64,000 nucleotides of DNA from Symsagittifera roscoffensis. Its lineage: Eukaryota; Xenacoelomorpha; Acoela; Convolutidae. The stretch is taken from positions 4,090,485-4,154,484 of the forward strand of contig NC_087066.1 of the NCBI RefSeq assembly GCF_963678635.1, read 5' to 3'. Below, in pieces: positions 54,901-64,000 of this stretch; the stretch's first letter is position 1, and each line of letters opens with the position of its first letter. The notes beneath the pieces are model-generated. The model ran no database searches. It was not told where the DNA came from and saw nothing but the letters and a program-made list of their open reading frames with translations. The position numbers and the translations under genes are program-made.

Positions 54901-54999
54901 CTGTATAGAAGAGAGGACTTCTCGACTCACATCCCATGCGTGGCAGACCGTGTTCGTTTCGCATATGCCCAGCATATGCGCGATCATATTGGAACACAT
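51907..54999 (-). pseudogene. Polinton-type family B DNA polymerase, copy 2 (broken)
   Basis: The longest copy, with the presumed start MCSKMIAHMLG at 54999. Same order as copy 1: N-terminal part, likely intron (about 54074-54228), Cys/His finger, Exo I YFDLES, HNH-like CWICEEEF...LDHNHF (near 53420), Exo II-like, CAQYFTASNLSGNAF (near 52740), palm FEQDFFKQIINRSF (near 52060). It shares with copy 1 the TAA after the HNH motif, the TAG near 53186 and the 25-base deletion near 52570; it shares with N2 the 8-base deletion at ~54424. The end with the last polymerase motifs is missing at the C-rich tract. Confidence 0.85.
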
Positions 55000-56640
55000 T
55001 CATGTCGAAGAGACAAATTCTTCTTGCTTCCGATTCATCGATTGTTTCGCCGATCGCTCAGTTTGCTTCACCGATCGCTCAGTTTTTTTTGGCAGAGATT
55101 ACAGGTACTATTCTTGTAGACATTGCGAGGTTGTTTGTTGAGAATTTTGATATCTCGGACAGCTAGGTTCAAATAAAGCAGATACTGGTTTACAAGTCAA
55201 AAGAATTCAAGTGATTTCCCGTTTGTTTTACGACTGCGATTAAATCTGTTTAGATTTTCAAACTTTTTCTATCAGTTGCTTAATTGCCGAACTAGGAGTG
55301 GTTTCCTAAGGTGGAGCTTAGATTAATAAATTCGAGAGGGTGCACCCAAATTGCACACAGATACATCAAAGAAAACAACTTCAGCTCATTTTATTAACCT
55401 ATAAAATAGTCTCATAAATCAACCAAATCGTCTGAATTAACCAAGAAGTTCCTACACAAGTTTTGTAGCTTCAAACAATTCATCGGCACTCAATTCAAAA
55501 AGACCTCACCCGAGTAGACCTAAGCCCAGCAGAGTGAAATTGAAGCCGTACACCGATTGTAATTAATCACCAATTGAGCTGTAAAAATAGCTCAGACTGA
55601 ATGGAAGGGAGCAACTCCAAGGTGATCATGGAAAGGCGCTACTGTAAATGATAGGCGGTTTTTGTCAAAGAAATAAAGAAGATCAAATCTGAAATCAAAA
55701 ATTTTGATTAAATTGCAAATTGTGTTATGTTGTTGTAATTGATAAATTTGTTAGTTTTGATTAATCGCTCAAGCTAATTACAAAAACTGGTGTTCTTTTT
55801 TTCCAGCTATTGATGAACGTCATAGAAGTGATAAAGCTTCACATCAAAAAAATTTTAAATTTAAATAATGGGAATTTTTCATGTCAAACTCCTGAAAATC
55901 GAAAAAACCAAACAGGTCAATTTTTATTTTTATTTTTTTTTTGTTTTTATTAAATTCATTCAGCGTAGACGTTCACTGATTCAGGTATCTGTTGGGTCCT
56001 TTGCAGTGTTTCAGCTTTTACTTTTAGATGGTTTCCACTGCAGGGTGTTGAGGACCATTGGCTGAGTGGATTTGCAGTCCTTTCAAAAACCACCAAAGGT
56101 CTTTTCAAACGTGGCCGCCTAGACTCATTATAGCAACAGTATGTGACAAAGTTGCAGTTCAAGAAATCATTTTGTGACAATTTTTTGAAAAAAAAAATTT
56201 GGATACTTTCTGGTTTCGGTTTTGAACAGAAATAACATGTTAAGTGTTGCACATACAGGCAACCGTTCATTAACTAAGTTGATCGCCTACTATTGGTCGA
56301 AACCAGAGAAAAATTTTTGATACCAGCATTTATTTCTTTTTGTTTAGTTTTATTCTTTCAAAGATTTCTGAAAAAAATTACAAAGCAAATTTTAAATTAG
56401 AAAAAAAATCTGAAACAAAACATGAACAAAGCTTCAGCCACAAAAACATTTAAAAGCTTATCAAACTAAATAACAAACCCCCAAACTGGTGCAATCTCGG
56501 TGGAAACAAAATTTTTTGAGTTTTCAGAGATCTCTAAATTGCAGTTTGCAATTTTTCGGCGCATAGCAAGCATTGATAGGTGGCGTCTCAGTTACTAAGG
56601 TTGGTGCAGAGGGACTTTGACTGCTTTTCATGTGTGTAGA
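55000..56640. repeat. Y2: spacer block copy 2
   Basis: Direct copy of Y1 at ~8.0 kb offset; the 21-base unit occurs twice (~55045-55085). Holds the longer version of the minus-strand ORF. Confidence 0.8.
55956..56270 (-). CDS. Short conserved minus-strand ORF in block Y2
   Basis: 104 codons: MNGCLYVQHLTCYFCSKPKP, then LSQNDFLNCNFVTYCCYNES and the end shared with Y1 (QQIPESVNVYAE). Extra N-terminal codons exist because an A-run is one base shorter than in Y1. Unrecognised. Confidence 0.3.
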   Translation of the reverse strand: MNGCLYVQHLTCYFCSKPKPESIQIFFFKKLSQNDFLNCNFVTYCCYNESRRPRLKRPLVVFERTANPLSQWSSTPCSGNHLKVKAETLQRTQQIPESVNVYAE

Positions 56641-57417
56641 TGGATATTCCCCTTGCTGGTCTCCACGAGTCACCCATTGATTTGCCTAATGATACCAAAA
56701 GTCTACCCGAAACTCTCTCGTTACTTGATAAAGGAATTCCTCCAAGCAGTAGTGGAAGTGTCGATTGTGGAACTACTAGCCTTGTTCGTGACGTTTGGAG
56801 CAGAGAGCTTCGTAAAGGGACCGGTGATACTGCTCACCGAAGGAATCCAGAACTTGCGGTTAGATGGGCTTCTAACATTGATTGCGATTACCCATGGAAA
56901 CTTGGGGGGACTAATGAAACTGACACGTTACCCAGAGCAGATGAATGAGAATGTGAAGAAATGTGATGTGAAGAAAGCCACAGATTCGTGGAATAAGATA
57001 GGAGATCTGAGACACTCTTATCCAGTACCTCCTGCATCAGAATCGCTTTGGAACAGGAGAGGATGAGACGATTGAGAGGTAGGAAGGCGTGAGACGACAT
57101 GTTGGGGCATGCCCCTACTAACTGATCTAAGCTTGGCTATCAGGACCGATCCCTTAGCGTTGATCAGAGGAGCCACAGAGTTTGTGACAGTGATTTATGG
57201 ATCAGCAGTCACGTTTGCGTTCCCTGATATCAAGGTGGAAGCATCCTGGAGGTCGGTGCTGCACCTGAACCTCATATCAGTAGTGGACGGTAATCAGCAA
57301 GGCGAAAATATCAGCGAATGGGCTATAGATTCGGGCACTGATGTTTTTGAAGCCTACACTGCTTTTGTCAACATTTGGCATGGTAACGATTGCTGGTTCG
57401 TTCCCCATGCAGATTAA
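56617..57417 (+). CDS. X2b: unknown plus-strand ORF(s), copy 2
   Basis: Near-identical to X2a. The frame to 57066 remains open; the alternative frame from 56640 stops earlier (TGA at 56946, 102 codons). The second ORF is at 57109-57417 (MPLLTDLSLAIRTDPLALIR). Acceptor-like TGTGTGTAG before the ATG has one change from the others. Confidence 0.4.
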
Positions 57418-58189
57418 CTGGTGGCGCTCAAGTCGTTCCTCAGATGAACACCGGTGGAAGCAGTTTCGGCACAGCATGTTTCTCAATCTCAGTTTTCTTT
57501 TTTGCATTTTGCTCACTAACTTGTTCAGGTCTTTTATCACGACGTAGTGGTGCGTGCCCATATCGTTTAGAAGCAGCAGATCCACAACAAAATTAGACTG
57601 ATATTTTGACACTCTCAAGGGTAGAAGAGTCTTTTCATTATACCTAGAGAACAATTTTGAATGATATTTTTATACTAGATTTTTTACGTCATCATAATAA
57701 TAACACTTCAACGAATGTGCAGCCAACTATTTGTTCTGATGTGCTTACATACAGCTTCTCACCAATTAAAAAAAAGTAATGATTAAAACTGCAACTAACC
57801 TGAAGACAATCACTTGCACTTCATTCAGAATTTCGAAGCGTCCAATAGCCGGTAGTCCCATTGGGTAGACAAAATCGACAGTTGGCTCGTGCGCTCTTGA
57901 GTTTCTGCGATAATCATAGAATCTCGCTTTCTCCTCCTCTTAACTCTACATCGTACGAAGAGTACTCGGGATATTGTTCTGCCGATGATACTCAGCAACG
58001 AAGCATCTATCGTCTTCATAATTGCGGATATTCAACAACAACGTTTGTGTTTCAGAAGATCGGCTGGTAGTGGCAAGTACGATGAACCCCTGATCGGTGC
58101 AGACTTCACCAATTTTCGGACAATCTTATCAATCGTGCGGATTCTCCAGCCGCTACCATGAGACGCATATTGATGGACAGTAAACAATA
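57277..58189 (-). pseudogene. Polymerase N block (N4), left part, cut by Helentron-like insertion
   Basis: Reads (from 58189 leftward) the end of the N-terminal domain, without the 8-base deletion of N2/N3 (the GCAACGAAGC string is present at ~57995), a possible intron, then LLLLNDMGTHHYVVIKDLNK and LCRNCFHRCSSEERLERHQL, then switches into X2b antisense as N2 does. Its missing N-terminus continues at 60225-60613 beyond the insertion. Confidence 0.75.
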
Positions 58190-60224
58190 CTAGGAGCCCA
58201 GCTGAAAGCTGGAGAGACCTGTTTGATTATTTTAATATTGATTATTTTAAAATTGTTTTAAAATTTCAGGTTTCTCAAGTCGATAGCGCCCTTCCTACGC
58301 AAAAAAAGTGAAAGAGAAGCTTATGCATTCATTATGCAAATCTGGATGGGTAGTTTTTGAAGAAATCGAAAAAGTTTGAAAAAATGGCCTAAAAACCGAA
58401 AAATTGACTATTCCTAAGTGTATAGCTCTTCCCCGAGACAAATTAGGGACGAACCGTTTGTGTAGGGGGGTTCCTACAACCTGGTCTATCGATTAAACCC
58501 TTAATCCCAAATCTGGACGGGTAGTTTTTGAGGAAATCGGAAAGATTTGAAAAAAGGCCAAAAAAGTCAAAAAGTGACTTTTCCTAAGTCTATAGCTCTT
58601 CCCCTAGGCAAGTTAAGGACCAGCCGCTTATGCGGGGGAGTTTACTACAACCTGGTCTATCGATTAAACCCTTAATTCCAAATCTGGATGGGTAGTTTTT
58701 GAGGAAATCGATAATTTCCGAAAAAATAGGCAAAAAAATCAAAAAAGTGACTTTTCCTAAGTCTATAGCTCTTCCCCTAAGCAAATTAGGGACCAGCCGC
58801 TTGGGCAGGGGAGTTTCCTACAACCTGGTCTATCGATTAAACCCTTAATCCCAAATCTGGATGGGTAGTTTTTGAAGAAATCGAAAAAGTTTGAAAAAAT
58901 GGCCTAAAAACCGAAAAATTGACTATTCCTAAGTGTATAGCTCTTCCCCTAGATAAATTAGGGACGAGCCGTTTGTGTAGGGGGGTTCCTACAACCTGGT
59001 CTATCGATTAAACCCTTAATCCCAAATCTGGACGGGTAGTTTTTGAGGAAATCGGAAAGATTTGAAAAAAGGCCAAAAAAGTCAAAAAAGTGACTTTTCC
59101 TAAGTCTATAGCTCTTCCCCTAGGCAAGTTAAGGACCAGCCGCTTGTGCGGGGGAGTTTCCTACAACCTGGTCTATCGATTAAACCCTTAATTCCAAATC
59201 TGGATGGGTAGTTTTTGAGGAAATCGATAATTTCCGAAAAAATAGGCAAAAAAATCAAAAAAGTGACTTTTCCTAAGTCTATAGCTCTTCCCCTAAGCAA
59301 ATTAGAGACCAGCCGCTTGGGCAGGGGAGTTTCCTACAACCTGATCTATCGATTAAACCCTTAATCCCAAATCTGGATGGGTAGTTATTGAAGAAATCGA
59401 AAAAGTTTGAAAAAATGGCCTAAAAAGTCAAAAAAGTGACTTTTCCTAAGTCTATAGCCCTTACCCTAAGCAAATTAAGGACCAGCCGCTTGGGCAGGGG
59501 AGTTTCCTACAACCTGGTCTATCGATTAAACCCTTAATCCCAAATCTGGATGGGTAGTTTTTGAGGAAATCGATAATTTCCGAAAAAATAGGCAAAAAAA
59601 TCAAAAAAGTGACTTTTCCTAAGTCTATAGCTCTTCCCCTAAGCAAATTAGGGACCAGCCGCTTGGGCAGGGGAGTTTCCTACAACCTGGTCTATCGATT
59701 AAACCCTTAATCCCAAATCTGGATGGGTACTTTTTGAGGAAATCGATAATTTCAGAAAAAATAGGCAAAAAATCAAAAAAGTGACTTTTCCTAAGTCTAT
59801 AGCTCTTCCCCTAAGCAAATTAGGGACCAGCCGCTTGTGCATGGGAGTTTCCTACAACCTGGTCTATCGATTAAACCCTTAATCCCCAATCTGGACGGGT
59901 AGTTTTCGAGGAAATCGAAAATTTCCGAAAAAATGGGCAAAAAGTGAAAAAAGTACCGAGTTGTGAAGCTTTTCTAAGACCGTAGGGGGTGGGGTAGGGT
60001 AAAAATTGCCCTAAATTTCATGCAGACAGGTAGGTGAAACGCTACTGAATCCATTGGTACCACTTTTATGAGAATCTGACGGGTAGTTTCTTGGGAAAGC
60101 GAATTTTTCGAAAAAGCGTCTCAAAAAAAAATAAAAAAAAAATAATAAAAATAAAAAAAAAACCAGATCTCATCTGGAAAAAAAAAAACGTTTTCATAAT
60201 ACCTGTTTAATAAATCAAACAGGA
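58190..60224 (-). mobile_element. Non-autonomous Helentron-like (HINE-type) element carrying a satellite
   Basis: Inserted into polymerase N4 at a point where other copies read straight through (AATATTTTATCTACGC). On the minus strand it starts TTCCTGTTTGATTTA, has a near-end hairpin, and finishes with hairpin CCAGC-TTTCA-GCTGG followed by GCTC and CTAG. Subterminal inverted repeats CCTGTTTGATT/AATCAAACAGG lie at 58218-58228 and 60213-60223. A 3' hairpin near CTAG, subterminal inverted repeats, T-rich target without long duplication and an internal tandem array are the hallmarks of Helentron-derived elements. No Rep/helicase ORF, so non-autonomous. One base at the right junction is unexplained. 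Confidence 0.7.
58300..59995. repeat. 172-bp satellite, about ten units, three-unit higher-order pattern
   Basis: The anchor CTACAACCTGGTCTATCGAT recurs at 58474, 58645 (first base changed), 58818, 58989, 59161, 59334, 59507, 59680 and 59852, steps of 171-173. Unit variants follow a-b-c-a-b-c-(a/c)-c-c-c', where a has GGCCTAAAAACCG, b has GGAAAGATTTG and c has GATAATTTCCG. Open frames inside are chance. Confidence 0.93.
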
Positions 60225-60613
60225 ATTTTATCTACGCAATCATAGAATTGGTCCCGGGTCCATCCTTGAACGTCTACAGCAAGCATTTTGCAATTGGCGA
60301 AGATGGTTATTACTACTTCTGTGCCATCTGCTTTTTCTTTTTCAAGAGTTACTTCTGCCGACAATTGAGCTTTCTGAGGCTCACACATAGTATTTTGAAC
60401 TATCAGTTCTTCGATATCTTCTCTCTTAGTCACGAATAGCGCTAGTAGGTCCACTTCCGTTTCCATCGGCACTATATCGTATGTCCTGACTGCTCCATCA
60501 AAAACTGTCTCAGGCTGTATAGAAGAGAGGACTTCTCGACTCACATCCCATGCGTGGCAGACCGTGTTCGTTTCGCATATGCCCAGCATATGCGCGATCA
60601 TTTTGGAACACAT
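60215..60613 (-). pseudogene. Polymerase N block (N4), N-terminal part beyond the insertion
   Basis: From ATG 60613: MCSKMIAHMLGICETNTVCH, ETVFDGAVRTYDIVPMETEV, MCEPQKAQLS, VDVQGWTRDQFYDCVDKIPV; the last residues come from the inserted element. Continues the copy at 57277-58189. Confidence 0.75.
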
Positions 60614-62229
60614 GTCGAAGAGACAAATTCTTCTTCCTTCCGATTCATCGATTGTTTCGCCGATCGCTCAGTTTGCTTCGCCGATCGCTCAGTTTGCTTC
60701 GCCGATCGCTCAGTTTTTTTTGGCAGAGATTACAGGTACTATTTTTGTAGACATTGCGAGGTTGTTTGTTGAGAATTTTGATATCTCGGACAGCTAGGTT
60801 CAAATAAAGCAGATACTGGTTTACAAGTCAAAAGAGTTCAAGTGATTTCCCGTTTGTTTTACGACTGCGATTAAATCTGTTTAGATTTTCAAACTTTTTC
60901 TATCATTTGCTTAATTGCCGAACTAGGAGTGGTTTCCTAAGGTGGAGCTTAGATTAATAAATTCGAGAGGGTGCACCCAAATTGCAAACAGATACATCAA
61001 AGAAAACAACTTCAGCTCATTTTATTAACCTATAAAATAGTTTCATAAATCAACCAAATCGTCTGAATTCACCAAGAAGTTCCTACACAAGTTTTGTAGC
61101 TTCAAACAATTCATCGGCACTCAATTCAAAAAGACCTCACCTGAGTAGACCTAAGCCCAGCAGAGTGAAATTGAAGCCTTACACCGAATGTAATTAATCA
61201 CCAATTGAGCTGTAAAAATAGCTCAGACTGAATGGAAGGAAGCGACTCCAAGGTGATCAAGGAAAGGCGCTACTGTAAATGATAGGCGGTTTTTGTCAAA
61301 GAAATAAAAGATCAAATCTGAAATCAAAAATTTTGATTAAATTGAAAATTGTGTTATGTTGTTGTAATTGATAAATTTGTTAGTTTTGATTAATCGCTCA
61401 AGCTAATTACAAAAACTGGTGTTTTTTTCCCAGCTATTGATGAACGTCATAGAAGTGATAAAGCTTCACATCAAAAATTTTTTAAAATTAAATAATGGGA
61501 ATTTTTCATGTCAAACTCCTGAAAATCGAAAAAACCAAACAGGTCAATTTAATTTTGTTATTTTTTTTTGGTTTTATTAAATTCATTCAGCGTATATGTT
61601 CACTGATTCAGTATCTGTTGGGTGCTTTGCAGTGTTTCAGCTTTTACTTTTAGATGGTTTCCACTGCAGGGTGTTGAGGACCATTAGCTGAGTGGATTTG
61701 CAGTCCTCTCAAAAACCACCAAATGTCTCTTCAAACGTGGCCGCCTAGACTCATTATAGCAACAGTATGTGACAAAGTTGCAGTTCAAGAAATCAATTTG
61801 TGACAATTTTTTGAAAAAAAAAATTTGGATTCTTTCTGGTTTCGGTTTTGGCCGTTCATTAGCTAAGTTGATCGCCTACTATTGGCCGAAACCAGAGAAT
61901 AATTTTTGATACCAGCATTTATTTCTTTTTGTTTAGTTTTATTCTTTCAAAGATTTCTGAAAAAAAATACAAAGCAAATTTTAAATTAGAAAAAAAATCA
62001 GAAACAAAACATAAACAAAGCTTCAGCCACAAAAATTTTAAAAAGTTTATCAAACTAAATAATAAACCCCAAAACTGGTGCACTCTCGGTGGAAACAAAG
62101 TTTTTTGAGTTTTCAGAGATCTCTAAATTGCAGTTTGCATTTTTTCGGCGCATAGCAAGCATTGATAGGTGGCGTCTCAGTTACTAAGGTTGGTGCAGTG
62201 GGACTTTGACTGCTTTTCATGTGTCTAGA
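60600..62229. repeat. Y3: spacer block copy 3
   Basis: Copy of Y1/Y2 with three 21-base units (60655-60715) instead of two and a deletion near 61850 that removes part of the minus-strand ORF's 5' end. Confidence 0.8.
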
Positions 62230-62914
62230 TGGATATTCCCCTTGCTGGTCTCCACGAGTCACCCATTGATTTGCCTTATGATCTTAAAAGTCTACCCGAA
62301 ACTCTCTCGTTACTTGATAAAGGAATTCCTCCAAGCAGTAGTGGAAGTGTTGATTGTGGAACTACTAGCCTTGTTCGTGACGTTTGGAGCAGAGAGCTTC
62401 GTAAAGTGACCGGTGATACTGCTCACCGAAGGAATCCAGAACTTGCGGTTAGATGGGCTTCTAACATTGATTGCGATTACCCATGGAAACTTGGGAGGAC
62501 TAATGAAACTGACACGTTACCCAGAGCAGATGGGAGAGAATGTGAAGAAATGTGATGTGAAGAAAGCCACGGATTCGTGGAATAAGATAGGAGATCTGAG
62601 ACACTCTTATCCAGTACCTCCTGCATCAGAATCGCTTTGGAACATGAGAGGATGAGACGATTGAGAGGGAGGAAGACGTGAGACATGTTGGGGGCATGCC
62701 CCTACTAACTGATCTAAGCTTGGCTATGAGGACCGATCCCTTAGCGTTGATCAGAGGAGCCACAGAGTTTGTGACAGTGATTTATGGACCAGCAGTCACG
62801 TTTGCGTTCCCTGAAGTCAGGGTGGAAGCATACAGGAGGTCGGTGCTGCACCTGAACCTCATATCAGCAGTGGACGGTATATCAGCAGTGCGAAAATATC
62901 AGAGCCTCTGCTAA
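62206..62914 (+). pseudogene. X2c: unknown plus-strand ORF(s), copy 3
   Basis: Starts MDIPLAGLHESPIDLPYDLK. The frame that is long in X2a/X2b has a TGA here (~62407) from a GGA-to-TGA change, while the alternative frame from 62229 stays open for 108 codons. The following ORF (62678-62914) reads MPLLTDLSLAMRTDPLALIR and ends without the polymerase fusion of X2a/b, so it may show the original X2 3' end (KYQSLC, stop). Confidence 0.4.
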
Positions 62915-63020
62915 TGATCCCAATTTTGCTAGGACCCCAATGACCCCCCGTTAAAAAGACCCCCCGTCGAAAAGACCTCCCTCCCCGTCGAAAAGACCCC
63001 CCCCCCCCCCCCCCCTTAGG
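62915..63020. repeat. C-rich junction minisatellite
   Basis: Repeated GTCGAAAAGACC units separated by C-runs (up to ~18 C at 62998-63015), as at 42818-42900 and 51850-51907. It always lies at the truncated end of the polymerase C block. Confidence 0.8.
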
Positions 63021-64000
63021 ACACACGGCGGATTACAATACTACTACTGCTAAATCTTTTTTTCCTTGATAAATTTTACAGTTCTTCGGCATTGCGAACA
63101 ATATCTACAATAAGTCGATTCCTTTTTGATTCGCAGAATTTTTCAAACGCACTATTTATAATTTGCTTGAAGAAATCTTGTTCAAACTTGGTAGTAGCTT
63201 TTTTTCGGAGCTCAGTGTTCAACTGAACATATGGTGCAAAAAAAATTTTTTGTCCGAACTGCAGTATTCGATTTACTTTTTCAATTTTCAAACCAAGTTT
63301 GACATAGAGCTGAAGTGTTAGGTACTGTACAGTATAGTTTTTTTTGGAAAGAAGTTTTGTAGAAGCTTTGGCGTAGTGCCCACTTTATCCAAAAGGTTCA
63401 CTTTTTTTCAACATGTCTAATTGAAGCTCACTGAGCCACATTTTGGACACAACTTCTTTTGTTGGGTAATCCGATTGTGCATCGCGCAAATGATCGGGGT
63501 ATAAAAGATCGACGTCCAAAATGTATCCAATTTTGGATACTCTGCTCGTGTTGAGAATTTCGGCTATAGTTACTTGGTCATTAAACTCAAATGAGTTGAG
63601 TTGAAGAGGAAATTTCTCCATAATCCCGCCATATAAATTGTTCGCGTCTATCATGAAGAGGAAACTGTTAGGCTGTTTAGGGTCGTAATTTTTCACAAAT
63701 TTATTGTTGGCAGAAACAAGTCTTTTTTCAAACACACTGGCAATGCCCCCCCCCCCCCTGATCAGGTTTTCTGTCATATCCAAGTGCTCCCTATCAGTGA
63801 GTAAATGGAGTTCAGCCTTGCATGTTCGCAAAAATGCATCCCCTGAGAGATTGCTAGCCGTGAAATATTGAGCACAATCTAGCTTATATGTTTCATAACA
63901 CACTCGTCTAAACCTTTCAAAAACGCATACAAGAATCAAGGTATCAGTCGTTAGATACAAATCGCTATATTCGCCCAAAGTCTGACAACCGAAACGAGTG
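63020..64000 (-). pseudogene. Polinton-type DNA polymerase, copy 3 C-terminal part (continues right)
   Basis: The best-kept C block: LGEYSDLYLTTDTLILVC, YKLDCAQYFTASNLSGDAF, AELHLLTDREHLDMTENLIR, FLFMIDANNLYGGIMEKFPL (polymerase motif with NNLYG) and WLSELQLDMLKK, then a frame change and the palm piece FEQDFFKQIINSAFEKFCES. It lacks the 25-base deletion of copies 1 and 2 (KFVKNYDPKQP is present), so it is closer to the ancestor. The Gly-Gly motif after LIR is expanded by a C-run (63747-63759). It ends at the C-rich tract; the catalytic YxDTD region is absent. Confidence 0.85.

Larger units (their letters stand above)
41805..64000. repeat. Shuffled segmental-duplication array of polymerase and unknown-ORF blocks
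   Basis: Left to right the blocks are: X1a 41805-42600; polymerase C-M-N 42900-45970; X1b 45970-46790; N piece 46791-47030; Y1 47030-48660; X2a 48682-49350; N 49350-50570; X1c 50579-51510; polymerase C-M-N 51900-54980; Y2 55000-56640; X2b 56640-57310; N 57310-58189 and 60225-60600, split by an insertion; Y3 60600-62229; X2c 62229-62900; polymerase C 63020-64000 and on. Copies differ by only a few bases per hundred, so the array is young. The offset of the two C-M-N blocks is about 9.0 kb, of Y1/Y2 about 8.0 kb. The array continues past the right edge. Confidence 0.9.

Noticed and set aside
58590-59646. Repeated ORFs reading MLRGRAIDLGKV
   Set aside because: They arise from the 172-bp satellite unit; period and stops follow the repeat, with no coding signature.
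58190-60224. Canonical Helitron with TC start inserted between A and T
   Set aside because: The CTAG end and hairpin fit, but one extra T at the start and subterminal inverted repeats fit Helentron-type elements better.

Overview
This is a 64 kb window of an AT-rich, intron-bearing animal nuclear genome. Evidence for an animal: split exons of the ciliary transport gene WDR19 (IFT144) with GT..AG junctions, a receptor tyrosine kinase of MET/RON layout (Sema, PSI, IPT, transmembrane segment, kinase), and metazoan mobile elements (a Gypsy-type LTR element, LINE remnants, Polinton-type genes, a Helentron-like element). An invertebrate is likely; the sequence does not let me name the phylum.

Region 1 (1-8.4 kb, minus strand): a Gypsy/Ty3-like LTR retrotransposon running off the left edge. 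It has one open Gag-Pol frame of about 2,090 codons, a small overlapping upstream ORF, a leader with internal repeats and a putative 5' LTR whose outer edge is near 8393. It sits in WDR19 intron 7 and appears to have landed inside the end of an older Helentron-like element.

Region 2 (9.4-32.9 kb, minus strand): the first seven coding exons of WDR19, from a two-codon exon 1 at 32855-32860 to exon 7 at 9431-9604, with all splice phases agreeing. The 18.5 kb intron 4 (10771-29306) contains, on the opposite strand, a complete uninterrupted 1,420-codon MET-like receptor kinase gene (22485-26747). The introns also hold dispersed repeats: a GCGAAGC/GCTTCGC hairpin family, a foldback element, a TTAA-flanked MITE and tRNA-like pieces.

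Region 3 (33-39 kb): mostly non-coding. It contains a decayed LINE (endonuclease then RT, minus strand), a five-copy 71-bp tandem repeat and a fragment resembling the C-terminal part of a retroelement ORF.

Region 4 (39-41.7 kb, minus strand): a small Polinton/Maverick-like cluster. It comprises an exonuclease-like protein with a frameshift, a small membrane protein, a packaging-type ATPase with intact Walker motifs, and a small basic protein; the last three overlap one another.

Region 5 (41.8-64 kb): a young, shuffled segmental array. Blocks of a Polinton-type, protein-primed family B DNA polymerase (minus strand, all broken) alternate with two plus-strand ORFs of unknown function. These ORFs share their first ~16 codons behind the same splice-acceptor-like sequence and then diverge completely. 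One polymerase copy is split by a 2.03 kb Helentron-like element carrying a 172-bp satellite with a three-unit higher-order pattern. Copies share the same stops and deletions, so amplification followed inactivation.
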